A stretch of 64,000 nucleotides of DNA. Source: Arenibacter algicola (GTDB lineage Bacteria > Bacteroidota > Bacteroidia > Flavobacteriales > Flavobacteriaceae). Of this stretch, positions 1-8,248 are shown piece by piece. Positions within the stretch are counted from its first letter, which is position 1, and each line of letters opens with the position of its first letter. The stretch spans positions 248,001 to 312,000 of the forward strand of contig NZ_JAHKPO010000024.1 of assembly GCF_018860365.1 (NCBI RefSeq). Direction: 5' to 3'. The position numbers and the translations under genes were made by a program. The notes under the pieces are model-generated. The model saw only the letters and a list, made by a program, of their open reading frames with translations, was not told where the DNA came from and did no database searches.

Positions 1-1087
1 TTTGCTGCCCTATACTAAAGCCACCGTATTTATCTGAAAATCGGACATTTAAATCCCTTTCCAAAAACAACTTTATAGTTTCCAATATTTCGGAAGTTAA
101 ATTATCCCCATCCAACACCTTGGCATATTCAAAGGCCTTGCTTTGTAATTCCAAGAGCAGTCCCGCCAATATCTTTTTGCTTCTGGCAACATCGTCGGAA
201 AATCTTGGAACCACCACATTATCGATATTCTTTATAAAAATAATGTCTGCATCCTGATCATTCAGGTTCTCTATCAACGACCCATGACCCGCTGGTCTGA
301 ACAACAGGGAACCATCGGAATTTCTGAAGGGCTTATTGTCCAAAGTTACCGCGATAGTGTCTGTTGATGGTTTCTGGAAGGAATAGTTTACCGTAAAGGA
401 GGTTGTAGCATCCTTTGCCACCCGCTCCCCGGCAATCTTAAATTCCTTGTTGAACATTTCGCCATGTTGCTCAGAAATGGTGAAGTGTAGATTTGCCTCA
501 TTATTTGCCTGGGCGTAGGCAACAGCCTCTTTTAAATGTTCCTCAAAAGGTGTAGCGCTATGCTTGCCATAGTCATGAAAGGGTAAAAGGCCTTTTGGGT
601 AAAATCCAAAATCCAAGCCTTCCGGCAATAACATCTCCTTTACAAAAAGGTACTTTTCCTCATCCTTAGAGCTCGTTTTACCGGCTATACGTTTTTGAAT
701 CAGGTCATAAAAGGCAAAATTTTTGTACCCATCAAAGAAGGTTTTAACGTCCTTATCCTTGGTCCGATCCAAATAGGCCTCGAATTTTTCGGCTTTGGGA
801 TCATAGGTGTCCAGAAAATTGAACATAGCCTTGAACATTCGGGATGCAGCACCGGAAGCCGGCACAAATTTTAGAAGTGAAATCTTCTTTTTTGCATCCT
901 CAAATTTTTTAATAAACTTTTGCTCCTCTGCCTCGGAAAATTTAAAAATTCCATCGGATACTACCGCGGCCTTTTCCAATCTCACGAAAGGAATACCTTC
1001 CTTAAATGTATCAATTTGACCAAGAACTTTTTCCTTAGAAATACCCTTTTTTTCTAATTGTTTTTTGTCTGCTTCCGTTAATTCCAT
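1..1087 (-). CDS. DUF4301 family protein (3' part beyond the window)
   Basis: The frame opens at 1087 and runs off the left edge, so only the N-terminal 362 codons are seen. The start MELTEADKKQLEKKG and the motif KFVPASGAASRMFK near residue 72 are typical of DUF4301, a Bacteroidota family of unknown function. The PASGAASRM segment resembles the glycine-rich nucleotide-binding loop of NTP transferases (consensus PAAGxGxRM); that is my inference. The start codon overlaps the stop of the kinase gene upstream by one base (TAATG), so the two are translationally linked. The gene is the third in a pnuC - kinase - DUF4301 operon, which suggests a role linked to salvage of the transported vitamin. 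Family assignment is fairly safe, function is not. Confidence 0.8.
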   Translation of the reverse strand, partial: MELTEADKKQLEKKGISKEKVLGQIDTFKEGIPFVRLEKAAVVSDGIFKFSEAEEQKFIKKFEDAKKKISLLKFVPASGAASRMFKAMFNFLDTYDPKAEKFEAYLDRTKDKDVKTFFDGYKNFAFYDLIQKRIAGKTSSKDEEKYLFVKEMLLPEGLDFGFYPKGLLPFHDYGKHSATPFEEHLKEAVAYAQANNEANLHFTISEQHGEMFNKEFKIAGERVAKDATTSFTVNYSFQKPSTDTIAVTLDNKPFRNSDGSLLFRPAGHGSLIENLNDQDADIIFIKNIDNVVVPRFSDDVARSKKILAGLLLELQSKAFEYAKVLDGDNLTSEILETIKLFLERDLNVRFSDKYGGFSIGQQ

Positions 1088-1650
1088 TATTTTTTTAGTA
1101 GTTGGTTAATGTAGTTCTGGGCCGTTGTCAGCCGTGTTTTTTTATCACCCTTTAAGATAATAAAATTCCTGTTATATTTTTCCAAAGTATCCTTGAAATA
1201 AAGAAACATTCGTTCACGGTCATTTGGTTTATCCCTTAAATCGTCTTTTTCCCAAGGAATGTCTATGTAGGTCAAAAAATAGATATCGTAATTATTCTGC
1301 AAGGCGTAAGCCTCCAAAACCGGATCACAGTAACCCAAATAATAAGCTTCGGAATATACCTTGGTCTCCAAAAGATCCGTATCGCATATTAAAACCTCAT
1401 TGGCCTTTTTGGTAAGGGAATTTTCCAATTTGATCTGACCCTCAGCAATGGGCAACAAATCTTTTGGCTCACAGGTTTTACCTTCTTTATCCCATTTATC
1501 CTGAAGGTATTCACGTGCATATTCAGGTACCCAAACAGTATTGTAATGCTCGGCCAAATCCTGGGACAAGGTGGTCTTTCCCGTAGATTCCGGACCAAAT
1601 AAAACTACTTTAATAATACTTGAGGGCTCTTGTTTAAACTTTTCTTCCAT
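1087..1650 (-). CDS. NadR-like nicotinamide riboside kinase (AAA/P-loop)
   Basis: A 187-residue ATPase of the NadR C-terminal (Ttd14/AAA_28) family. The Walker A motif GPESTGKTT lies at residues 19-27, followed by VPEYAREYL, a segment typical of NadR-type ribosylnicotinamide kinases. It would phosphorylate imported nicotinamide riboside to NMN in the cytoplasm. Only the kinase domain is present: the N-terminal HTH and NMN adenylyltransferase domains of enterobacterial NadR are missing. Its first 46 bases overlap the end of pnuC and its stop overlaps the DUF4301 start, so the three form one tight operon. In Bacteroidota some PnuC homologues carry thiamine instead, with a different kinase; the NadR-like sequence argues for nicotinamide riboside here. 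Confidence 0.85.
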   Translation of the reverse strand: MEEKFKQEPSSIIKVVLFGPESTGKTTLSQDLAEHYNTVWVPEYAREYLQDKWDKEGKTCEPKDLLPIAEGQIKLENSLTKKANEVLICDTDLLETKVYSEAYYLGYCDPVLEAYALQNNYDIYFLTYIDIPWEKDDLRDKPNDRERMFLYFKDTLEKYNRNFIILKGDKKTRLTTAQNYINQLLKK

Positions 1651-2243
1651 GCAAGGTATCCGAAAATGGCAATAATAGTGAACAATAAATATTGCAGAGA
1701 TGTAAATATAAGTCCTTTATAAAGATATAATGGAACCGATATTACATCGCCAATAATCCAATATACCCAATTTTCAAGTTTTTTCTTAGCCATGAGCCAC
1801 ATTCCTACAAAGAATATGGCTGTTGTGAAGGTGTCCACATAAGCTGTCCAACTATCCAACTTATCGAATACCACATATACCAGAGCAATAAACAAAATAG
1901 TAGCAGCAAATAGAACGACTGTCCATTTTTTTTCTTTGGCAGTCGTTGTTGTTATGGGAATAAAATGGGTCTCATCAACCTTTCTTGTCCATACATACCA
2001 CCCGTAGACACTCATTGCAAAGTAGTAGGCATTGATCAGCATATCTCCCAATAGCCCAAAAACCAAAAGAATATATACGAACAGCCCAGTACTAAGGATC
2101 CCTGTAGGGAAAACCAGTATATTCTCGCGCATGGAGTACCAAACACTTAAAAATCCGAAAAACACCCCTACCATTTCCAAAATTATCAAATGGGTGGGAG
2201 TATCTTGGTATTGGGCAAAAATCCAATCAAAAATGGGGCTCAT
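1605..2243 (-). CDS. pnuC: PnuC family vitamin transporter (probably nicotinamide riboside)
   Basis: A 212-residue inner-membrane protein with about seven hydrophobic segments. The segment MSVYGWYVWTRK (around residues 77-88) contains the WxxW pattern that PnuC and related facilitators use in substrate binding. PnuC proteins move the unphosphorylated vitamin by facilitated diffusion and rely on a cytoplasmic kinase to trap it; the overlapping downstream gene is such a kinase. The start ATG at 2243 gives the usual short N-terminus before the first membrane helix. I found no TPP riboswitch hallmark upstream, which weakens a thiamine role. First gene of the pnuC - kinase - DUF4301 operon. Confidence 0.88.
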   Translation of the reverse strand: MSPIFDWIFAQYQDTPTHLIILEMVGVFFGFLSVWYSMRENILVFPTGILSTGLFVYILLVFGLLGDMLINAYYFAMSVYGWYVWTRKVDETHFIPITTTTAKEKKWTVVLFAATILFIALVYVVFDKLDSWTAYVDTFTTAIFFVGMWLMAKKKLENWVYWIIGDVISVPLYLYKGLIFTSLQYLLFTIIAIFGYLAWKKSLNKSPQVLLK

Positions 2244-2581
2244 AGTTACTCCGGTCAGATTTTACATTTTTCAACCTTATCAAACCATTTTCCAACAATT
2301 CAATGGAAGATTTGACATTACATTCAACCGCTACAAAAGCCCTGAAGAAATATACATTATTCAATAGGTCTCCTTCTGGTGATTATGGCAAGGCTTTAAT
2401 CAATCTATATTGACCAAAAATAACTGTTCCCATTAAAAATATTGGGGTTTATCAGGAAAAATACTTCTCCATTACCGTGTTTATTAGATTGATTGTCTAA
2501 TAAGGAATTAACTTAAACCGATAAAAGAGAGCTGTGATATTAGGTTTTTAGATAGTGCTAAGGGGGTTATATTATAGCCCA
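2244..2581. other. Intergenic region without a confident gene
   Basis: This 338-base stretch separates pnuC from the phosphopantetheinyl transferase gene, both on the minus strand. I see no convincing promoter box, riboswitch or terminator. A 36-codon plus-strand frame (2303-2413) is open but has no recognisable product or start context, so I do not call it. Confidence 0.4.
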
Positions 2582-3214
2582 CTAATTTTTAATGGCATAC
2601 ACACAGGTATATCCTTCGAATTCCAAGAATATAATATCGTAATGGGAAGTTTTTCCCTTGTATAGAATGGTACCCGTAGTCTCCGAGTCGGACAAAGAAA
2701 AATCCGTAATATCTATATGATGTAAAAAACTTAGACCGTGCTGGGCATATATCTTGTACAAGGATTCCTTTGCTCCCCAAACAATGGTAAGTTTTCTGAT
2801 CAAAGCTTCTGAATTTGCAACAGTTTTATATTCCTCCAAAGGAGTATACTTGTTGGCTATCCTCAGAATCTTATCGCGTTGCATTTCAATATCAATTCCT
2901 ACCTCTCTGGTATCCGAAATAATAATTCCTGTAAATTCGTGGGAATGTGTAATGGAGATGAACTTGCCATCTGTCAAATGAGGTTTGCCAGCATCATCGT
3001 AAAATAGATCATGGTCTACATAGCCCTCTACCGCCAATAAATGCCTTATGCTCAAGAAACCTCTTCTATGCAATTCCGACTTCATTCCCATCATACGTTT
3101 TTGACAATGTGGCGTAAGCACAATCCCTTCAGAAAGATGGGATTCCGTTTCCTCAACTTTCCAAATCAAGACCTTAGCGTTGTCCTCAACTGTTATTGTT
3201 TTGTAAAGAGGCAT
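2582..3214 (-). CDS. 4'-phosphopantetheinyl transferase (Sfp type)
   Basis: A 210-residue member of the Sfp/HetI superfamily. The two family signatures are visible: VGIDIE at residues 105-110 and WGAKESLYK at residues 146-154, which supply the magnesium-binding Asp/Glu residues and the catalytic Lys. FISITHSH at 85-92 matches the upstream P2-like block. The enzyme moves phosphopantetheine from coenzyme A to a serine of acyl or peptidyl carrier proteins. No carrier protein or synthase gene is next to it, so it may serve the fatty-acid carrier protein or a remote pathway. It is divergent from ahcY. Confidence 0.9.
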   Translation of the reverse strand: MPLYKTITVEDNAKVLIWKVEETESHLSEGIVLTPHCQKRMMGMKSELHRRGFLSIRHLLAVEGYVDHDLFYDDAGKPHLTDGKFISITHSHEFTGIIISDTREVGIDIEMQRDKILRIANKYTPLEEYKTVANSEALIRKLTIVWGAKESLYKIYAQHGLSFLHHIDITDFSLSDSETTGTILYKGKTSHYDIIFLEFEGYTCVYAIKN

Positions 3215-3234
3215 TAGATTATTTAAGTTATTAC

Positions 3235-3242
3235 TACCTTTG
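3235..3242 (+). promoter_or_regulatory. Possible -7 box upstream of ahcY
   Basis: TACCTTTG fits the Bacteroidota -7 consensus TAnnTTTG. No TTG sits at the ideal distance upstream, and the resulting leader would be about 155 nt. A second match, TATTTTTG at 3335-3342, could serve instead. Confidence 0.35.
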
Positions 3243-3403
3243 CAAATGCAAAAAATAAGAAAATTGTTCTATTACTAAAATAAAAATAAAAAAGGAGAAG
3301 AAATAGGCTAATCAAAGATATTCTTCATTTATATTATTTTTGATCTATACCTCCAACTTATTTGAATACGAATATGAGCAATTAACTATAACAAAAAAAG
3401 TTT

Positions 3404-4720
3404 ATGAGTACTAAAACCATTCCTTACGTACCCTATAAAGTAAAAGATATTGGCTTGGCCAAATGGGGAAGAAAAGAAATTGAACTTGCGGAAGCCGAAA
3501 TGCCCGGCCTAATGTCCTTAAGGGAAGAGTATGGAAAAGAACAGCCTCTTAAAGGCGCCCGTATTGCCGGGTGTTTGCATATGACCATACAAACAGCGGT
3601 ACTCATTGAGACTCTGGTTGCCCTAGGAGCAGAGGTAACTTGGAGTTCTTGTAATATTTTCTCTACCCAAGATCAGGCTGCTGCAGCTATTGCCGCTGCT
3701 GGAGTGCCCGTATATGCCTGGAAGGGAATGAACGAAGATGAATTTAATTGGGCCATTGAACAGACCTTGTTTTTCGGGGAAGATCGCCAACCCCTAAACA
3801 TGATCTTGGATGATGGGGGAGACCTTACCAATATGGTTTTGGACAAATACCCAGAATTGGCTTCAGGTATCAAAGGTCTTTCCGAAGAGACTACCACCGG
3901 TGTTCATAGACTTTATGAGAGGGTAAAAAAAGGAACCTTGCCAATGCCTGCCATCAATGTTAACGATTCTGTTACCAAATCCAAATTCGACAACAAATAC
4001 GGATGTAGGGAAAGTGCTGTAGATGCTATTCGCAGGGCTACAGATACCATGCTTGCAGGTAAAAGAGTGGTAGTTGCCGGATATGGCGATGTAGGAAAAG
4101 GCACGGCAGCATCTTTCAAAGGTGCGGGTTCTATTGTTACGGTTACCGAAATTGATCCTATATGTGCCCTACAGGCAGCTATGGACGGATTTGAGGTAAA
4201 AAGAATGGATACTGTTATTGGAAATGCCGATATCGTAATAACCACTACCGGAAATAAGGATATTATACAGTCGCAGCATTTTAAGGCGATGAAAGACAAA
4301 ATCATTGTGTGTAATATTGGCCATTTCGACAATGAAATAGACATGGCATGGTTGAACAAGAATTACGGCCATACCAAGGATGAAATAAAACCTCAGGTAG
4401 ATAAATACACCCTTGAAGGAAAGGATATAATTGTTTTGGCCGAAGGTAGATTGGTAAACTTGGGATGCGCTACCGGTCATCCAAGTTTTGTAATGAGCAA
4501 CTCGTTCACCAACCAAACCCTGGCTCAAATGGAACTTTGGAACCATAGTGACAAATACAAGAATGACGTATATATGCTTCCAAAACATTTGGACGAAAAA
4601 GTAGCCGCTTTGCACCTTTCCAGATTGGGAGTGGAATTGGAAACTTTAAGACCGGAACAGGCAGAATATATTGGGGTTACCGTTGAGGGTCCTTTTAAGC
4701 CCGATTATTACAGGTACTAG
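3404..4720 (+). CDS. ahcY: Adenosylhomocysteinase
   Basis: A 438-residue S-adenosyl-L-homocysteine hydrolase, of full family length. [19 protein letters not shown] (from residue 59) is the substrate-binding block, and the NAD-binding Rossmann motif GYGDVGKG lies at residues 226-233. The C-terminus KPDYYRY matches the conserved tail that completes the partner subunit's cofactor site. The enzyme splits S-adenosylhomocysteine into adenosine and homocysteine, relieving product inhibition of methyltransferases. The gene stands alone between a divergent transferase gene and a strong terminator. Confidence 0.97.
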   Translation: MSTKTIPYVPYKVKDIGLAKWGRKEIELAEAEMPGLMSLREEYGKEQPLKGARIAGCLHMTIQTAVLIETLVALGAEVTWSSCNIFSTQDQAAAAIAAAGVPVYAWKGMNEDEFNWAIEQTLFFGEDRQPLNMILDDGGDLTNMVLDKYPELASGIKGLSEETTTGVHRLYERVKKGTLPMPAINVNDSVTKSKFDNKYGCRESAVDAIRRATDTMLAGKRVVVAGYGDVGKGTAASFKGAGSIVTVTEIDPICALQAAMDGFEVKRMDTVIGNADIVITTTGNKDIIQSQHFKAMKDKIIVCNIGHFDNEIDMAWLNKNYGHTKDEIKPQVDKYTLEGKDIIVLAEGRLVNLGCATGHPSFVMSNSFTNQTLAQMELWNHSDKYKNDVYMLPKHLDEKVAALHLSRLGVELETLRPEQAEYIGVTVEGPFKPDYYRY

Positions 4721-4763
4721 ATTCCATTCTTGTTTGAAAAAATCCAAGAAAGCTTTTTAATGC

Positions 4764-4812
4764 AAAATCAAAATCCTTATCACACTCAAACAGATAAGGA
4801 TTTTGATTTTTT
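4764..4812 (+). terminator. Rho-independent terminator after ahcY
   Basis: A perfect 17-bp inverted repeat (4764-4780 and 4794-4810) with a 13-nt loop is followed by Ts. It lies 43 bases after the ahcY stop and just before the next gene. Confidence 0.85.
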
Positions 4813-4830
4813 AATTCCTACATCAACTTA

Positions 4831-5934
4831 ATGAACATACTCTTAACCGGAGCTACTGGAACCTTGGGTTCTAGAGTATTATTTTCGCTTTTGGAACTTC
4901 GCTTTCAAAGTATTGAAACCATTTATCTCCCTGTTCGTAAGAAAACTTCGGTTAGTCCTGAACAACGTGTCAAAAATGTAGTATCAAGTGAGTTCGCAAC
5001 AGATTTTATAAAAAAGAACCTTCCTGAAGTCTTAAAAAAAATAGTCACGATAGATGCGGAAGAACTATTAAATCCAACCTCTTTTCTAGGAAACAATAGA
5101 TTGGATTATTTTATTCACTCGGCCGGTTTTGTCAATTTATCTACAGATCCTAGCGCCAAGGAGGAAATATTCAGTCAAAATTTACAGTTTACCAAAGAAA
5201 TATTCAATACGTACTGCAGTCGCATTGTAAAATTTGTCTACATCAGTACAGCATTTGCTGCAGGGAATATAGGCGGATTATTGCAAAATGATTATACCTA
5301 TATAAAAAACGGTAACTACCGTAACCATTACGAGGCCTCCAAACACGCCTCGGAGAAGTTTCTATTAAAGGCCGGTAAGGAAAAAAATATTCCAATTCAA
5401 ATTTTGCGGCCCAGCGTTCTTGGAGGAAATATTAATGAGAGCCCAAATTATTTTATATCAAAATACATGGTCTTTTACCTTTTTGCGAAGTTTTTCCACA
5501 ATAGCAATTCCAAGGATGCTATACGTATTACTACCAAAACAGGAACTGGATTAAATATTATTCCAACGGACTATGCCGCCCAGGTGATTGCCAGGGTGAT
5601 TTCTACGGAAATTCAACAATTGAACATTGTTAATTCCAAAGAGACGAACATGAAAAAAGGCATTTCCAAAATATTGAAGGTAGTAGGTTTCTCTAATTTT
5701 AGTTTTACCGAAGATCAAATTGATACCTCAACGGGATTTTCTTCAAAGCTGGAAGAGTTTTACTATGAAACCATAGGACTGCATTTACACCCGTATATGA
5801 CCTCTAAGCCTAACGAATGGGATACACGCCTTTTGGAGAGCATCCTGCCCATTCCCAACTACAACCTAGTGGATTATTTATCTGAAACCGTTGCTTTTGC
5901 CAAAGCCAAGAATTTTAGAAATCAGAAGTGGTAA
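4831..5934 (+). CDS. NAD(P)-dependent extended SDR, thioester-reductase / fatty acyl-CoA reductase-like
   Basis: A 367-residue protein with an N-terminal Rossmann motif TGATGTLG (residues 7-14) and a downstream YEASK catalytic pair (YxxxK). The order of motifs and the STAFAAG block fit the NAD_binding_4 (male-sterility) branch, which reduces acyl thioesters or fatty acyl-CoA. Exact substrate is unknown. There is no signal peptide. It sits alone between the ahcY terminator and a second terminator shared with the convergent rpmA gene, so it is likely its own transcription unit. A general epimerase-type role cannot be excluded. Confidence 0.7.
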   Translation: MNILLTGATGTLGSRVLFSLLELRFQSIETIYLPVRKKTSVSPEQRVKNVVSSEFATDFIKKNLPEVLKKIVTIDAEELLNPTSFLGNNRLDYFIHSAGFVNLSTDPSAKEEIFSQNLQFTKEIFNTYCSRIVKFVYISTAFAAGNIGGLLQNDYTYIKNGNYRNHYEASKHASEKFLLKAGKEKNIPIQILRPSVLGGNINESPNYFISKYMVFYLFAKFFHNSNSKDAIRITTKTGTGLNIIPTDYAAQVIARVISTEIQQLNIVNSKETNMKKGISKILKVVGFSNFSFTEDQIDTSTGFSSKLEEFYYETIGLHLHPYMTSKPNEWDTRLLESILPIPNYNLVDYLSETVAFAKAKNFRNQKW

Positions 5935-5970
5935 AACAAATACATTATTCAGTAGAGTCCGTAAAAACAC

Positions 5971-6004
5971 AAAACTCTTTCCATTGCTGGAAAGAGTTTT
6001 TTAA
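5971..6004. terminator. Bidirectional Rho-independent terminator
   Basis: A perfect 12-bp stem (5971-5982 with 5989-6000) and a 6-nt loop, with A-rich and T-rich flanks on the two sides. It can end both the SDR transcript (+) and the rplU-rpmA transcript (-). Confidence 0.85.
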
Positions 6005-6024
6005 TTTTCAATAGCTAGAATATA

Positions 6025-6285
6025 TTAAGCTTCAAAAGGCTCAATAGAAACATAAGATTTGCCTCCAGCTTTCTTTTGGAACTTTACAAGACCATCTACC
6101 CTTGCATGCAAAGTATGATCTTTTCCTGCATAAACATTTTCTCCTGGGTTATGCTTTGTACCACGTTGTCTTACAATGATGTTCCCAGCAATGGCAGCTT
6201 GTCCACCATAAATCTTAACGCCCAAGCGTTTTGATTCTGATTCCCTACCGTTTTTAGAACTACCTACACCTTTCTTATGTGCCAT
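6025..6285 (-). CDS. rpmA: 50S ribosomal protein L27
   Basis: An 86-residue L27 with the expected start [16 protein letters not shown] and the block [21 protein letters not shown]27 lies near the peptidyl-transferase centre. There is no N-terminal extension of the kind cleaved by Prp protease in Firmicutes. It is 24 bases behind rplU in the standard rplU-rpmA operon. Confidence 0.97.
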   Translation of the reverse strand: MAHKKGVGSSKNGRESESKRLGVKIYGGQAAIAGNIIVRQRGTKHNPGENVYAGKDHTLHARVDGLVKFQKKAGGKSYVSIEPFEA

Positions 6286-6309
6286 GATATATTGTTTTAA
6301 TTCTTGTTA

Positions 6310-6843
6310 TTAACTTAAAGCGGCAATTAATTCAGCTTTTTTCATTGAAGAATAACCTTCAACTCCCTTAGCTTTTGCCAATTCTCTTAGCTCAGCAACC
6401 GTGTTTTTACTCAAATCCTCGGTAGCTTTTGCTTCCACCTTCTTAGGTGCTTCTGCTTTTACCTCTGCTTTTTTAGCGGCAGGTTTAGCTTCTTTTTTTG
6501 GTTCCGCCTTTTTTTCGGATTTTTTGGCTCCAGAGGCAATGATACCTTCTATTACCAATTCAGTTAAATACTGACGGTGACCGTTTTTCTTTTTGTAACC
6601 TTTACGTCTTTTCTTTTTAAAGACAATTACCTTATCACCTTTTAGGTGCTTAATGACTTTAGCCTCAACAGCGGCTCCGTCTATAGCTGGGGCGCCAATT
6701 GTAATGTTACTACCATCTTCCAACAAAAGAACGTTATCAAAGGTTACTTTGCTACCTTCTTCGTCTTGTAAACGGTGAACATACACTTTTTGGTCTTTCG
6801 CAACTTTAAATTGCTGCCCTGCTATCTCTACAATTGCGTACAT
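6310..6843 (-). CDS. rplU: 50S ribosomal protein L21 with a C-terminal SAP/Rho-N-like extension
   Basis: Residues 1-103 are a normal L21, ending after the KKKRRKGYKKKNGHRQ block. They are followed by a Lys/Ala/Glu-rich linker (about 104-142) and a small domain at 143-177 containing LSKNTVAELRELAKAKG and SSMKKAELIAAL, which looks like the helix-extended-helix fold of SAP or Rho N-terminal domains. Classical L21 is about 103 residues, so 74 residues are extra. Such small domains usually bind nucleic acid; what it does on the ribosome is unknown. A strong promoter and a leader hairpin lie just upstream. Confidence 0.93.
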   Translation of the reverse strand: MYAIVEIAGQQFKVAKDQKVYVHRLQDEEGSKVTFDNVLLLEDGSNITIGAPAIDGAAVEAKVIKHLKGDKVIVFKKKRRKGYKKKNGHRQYLTELVIEGIIASGAKKSEKKAEPKKEAKPAAKKAEVKAEAPKKVEAKATEDLSKNTVAELRELAKAKGVEGYSSMKKAELIAALS

Positions 6844-6873
6844 AGCTTGTGTTATTTATAAATTTAAGAACAA

Positions 6874-6892
6874 GCCTAATATTTACTTAGGC
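6874..6892 (-). promoter_or_regulatory. Hairpin at the 5' end of the rplU mRNA
   Basis: GCCTAA (6874-6879) and TTAGGC (6887-6892) form a 6-bp stem with a 7-nt loop. The predicted transcription start is near 6891, so the hairpin would be at the extreme 5' end of the message. It could protect the RNA or take part in feedback control; that is inference. Confidence 0.5.
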
Positions 6893-6897
6893 GGGTG

Positions 6898-6927
6898 CAA
6901 ATATACTCCTAAATCCTTAATCCACAA
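6898..6927 (-). promoter_or_regulatory. Promoter of rplU-rpmA
   Basis: Read on the minus strand, TTG (6927-6925) is followed by 19 nt and then TATATTTG (6905-6898). This is an exact match to the Bacteroidota -33/-7 pattern. Confidence 0.75.
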
Positions 6928-6943
6928 GTGATTTTTGAGATTT

Positions 6944-7399
6944 TTAAACCGATTTTCTTTTGAGGTTGTTGGAAGTCTTGAATAACTGCATAAACGAAAG
7001 GGTCAATACCAAAGAAGTAGCAAAGCCCATAATGGCCACGGTAAAGAATACAATGCCTTCAGAAGTGTTATAATCCCTGAACCATACTTTGGAGAGTTCA
7101 TCCAAAAATCCCAGATTTATCTCGGTTGCATAAAAGGCGAAAAAAATTGTGAAAATCAATGTGCCTACAAAGCCAGTAACAATCCCCGCGGTAAAACCTT
7201 TGCCATAATTAAATGAAGGCCCTTCCTTTACCCTAAAGTATTTTATGGCTTCATATATTCCGAAGCCAGTTATTACACCATTAAAAAGACTATAAAAAAT
7301 ATTGGTGTGAAGATTAAAAAGAGACAACAATAAGAAATAGGCGATTAATGAGCCGCTAACAGCTATGCCAAACCTAATAGGGAGTGCAAATTGTTTCAT
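6944..7399 (-). CDS. DUF4199 domain-containing membrane protein
   Basis: A 151-residue protein with four hydrophobic segments (about residues 8-28, 32-52, 69-92 and 117-140) and the loop KYFRVKEGPSFNYGKGFTAG, typical of DUF4199 proteins of Bacteroidota. The family has no known function. The gene stands alone on the minus strand upstream of the rplU promoter, which lies just past its 3' end. Confidence 0.75.
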   Translation of the reverse strand: MKQFALPIRFGIAVSGSLIAYFLLLSLFNLHTNIFYSLFNGVITGFGIYEAIKYFRVKEGPSFNYGKGFTAGIVTGFVGTLIFTIFFAFYATEINLGFLDELSKVWFRDYNTSEGIVFFTVAIMGFATSLVLTLSFMQLFKTSNNLKRKSV

Positions 7400-7821
7400 T
7401 GTATAGAATTTTTAGGTTATGCATTTAATTTACAGAATTTTAATGATTTATGCACGGAAATTAACATGGAATTGATTTTATAGTCCATTTTACCCTCGAA
7501 ACCTATGGCCCCACTTTGTAATCACCGTATTTAATGGCCAAACAGACCCTTCCTTTCCCGAAAGGATGTTAATGAAATTGGTGTTATTGGGATCACGGAC
7601 AGTTTTTGGATCAATTATCACGGAAATTATTCATGTATGCCATATAATCCCCATCGATTTTCAGGAGAATGGGATCCAAATCCCGTATAAAAAGTTCACA
7701 ATTCAGTATCTTTGTTATCTTAAAAAGTATTGGTGCCGGCTATATAAAAAACCGTCTGCCCCATTAAAATTTAACTTAAAAGGCTACTTTGGCCACCTGT
7801 AATAGCAATAAACTTTATCTG
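7400..7821. other. Intergenic region, possibly with decayed coding remnants
   Basis: This 422-base region has no gene I trust. A 78-codon plus-strand frame (7566-7802) lacks a recognisable product. On the minus strand short open stretches lie end to end in different frames between about 7740 and 7425, including KIDGDYMAYMNNFRDN and GKEGSVWPLNTVITKWGH. That could be a decayed gene or chance. No terminator or clear promoter was found. Confidence 0.35.
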
Positions 7822-8241
7822 ATGACAAAAAAAAATTTAATCCTTATTCTATCCGTAATAATTGCGGTTGCCTACTCCTGTAAAGACCAAAACAAGGAGA
7901 ATTCACAAATGAAAAGCGTAATGGCTGTTCATGATGAGGTAATGCCCAAAATGGGGACTATAGGCAAATTGGTGTCACAATTGGACGAAAAAATCACGAA
8001 CGATGCCTCCTCCGACGATTATGTAGCCGCAAGGGAAGAATTAAAAGCAGCACACAAGGCCATGATGGACTGGATGAAGGGCTTTGGCGATCGTTTTGAT
8101 GGGGATGAGATACTGAACGGAAAAGCATTGACGGAAGAAAAACAAAAATGGCTGGATGAGGAAGAGGCTAAAGTAAACGCCCTTAAGGATCAAATAAATT
8201 CCAGTATTAAGCAGGCGGAAGATTTATTGCAAAGCAATTAG
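7822..8241 (+). CDS. Small helical lipoprotein of unknown function
   Basis: I start at the ATG at 7822 because it gives a proper lipoprotein signal: MTKKNLILILSVIIAVAYSC, with the lipobox Cys at residue 20. The frame is open upstream to 7789 but that would bury the signal. The mature part (about 120 residues) is highly charged, rich in Lys, Glu, Asp and Met, and should be helical or coiled-coil. Similar Flavobacteriia proteins have been labelled 'viral A-type inclusion protein', which is not informative. It converges on gldD with only 7 bases between the stops. Confidence 0.7.
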   Translation: MTKKNLILILSVIIAVAYSCKDQNKENSQMKSVMAVHDEVMPKMGTIGKLVSQLDEKITNDASSDDYVAAREELKAAHKAMMDWMKGFGDRFDGDEILNGKALTEEKQKWLDEEEAKVNALKDQINSSIKQAEDLLQSN

Positions 8242-8248
8242 GGAATTG

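Noticed and set aside
2244-2581. TPP riboswitch before pnuC
   Set aside because: No CTGAGA-type core or matching second stem was seen on the minus strand.
3243-3403. SAM or SAH riboswitch before ahcY
   Set aside because: The leader is AT-rich and shows no stable stem of the known kind.
4169-4615. Minus-strand frame inside ahcY
   Set aside because: Shadow of a well-supported gene.
7566-7802. 78-codon plus-strand frame
   Set aside because: No family, no start context, and overlaps the minus-strand remnants and the promoter side of the lipoprotein gene.
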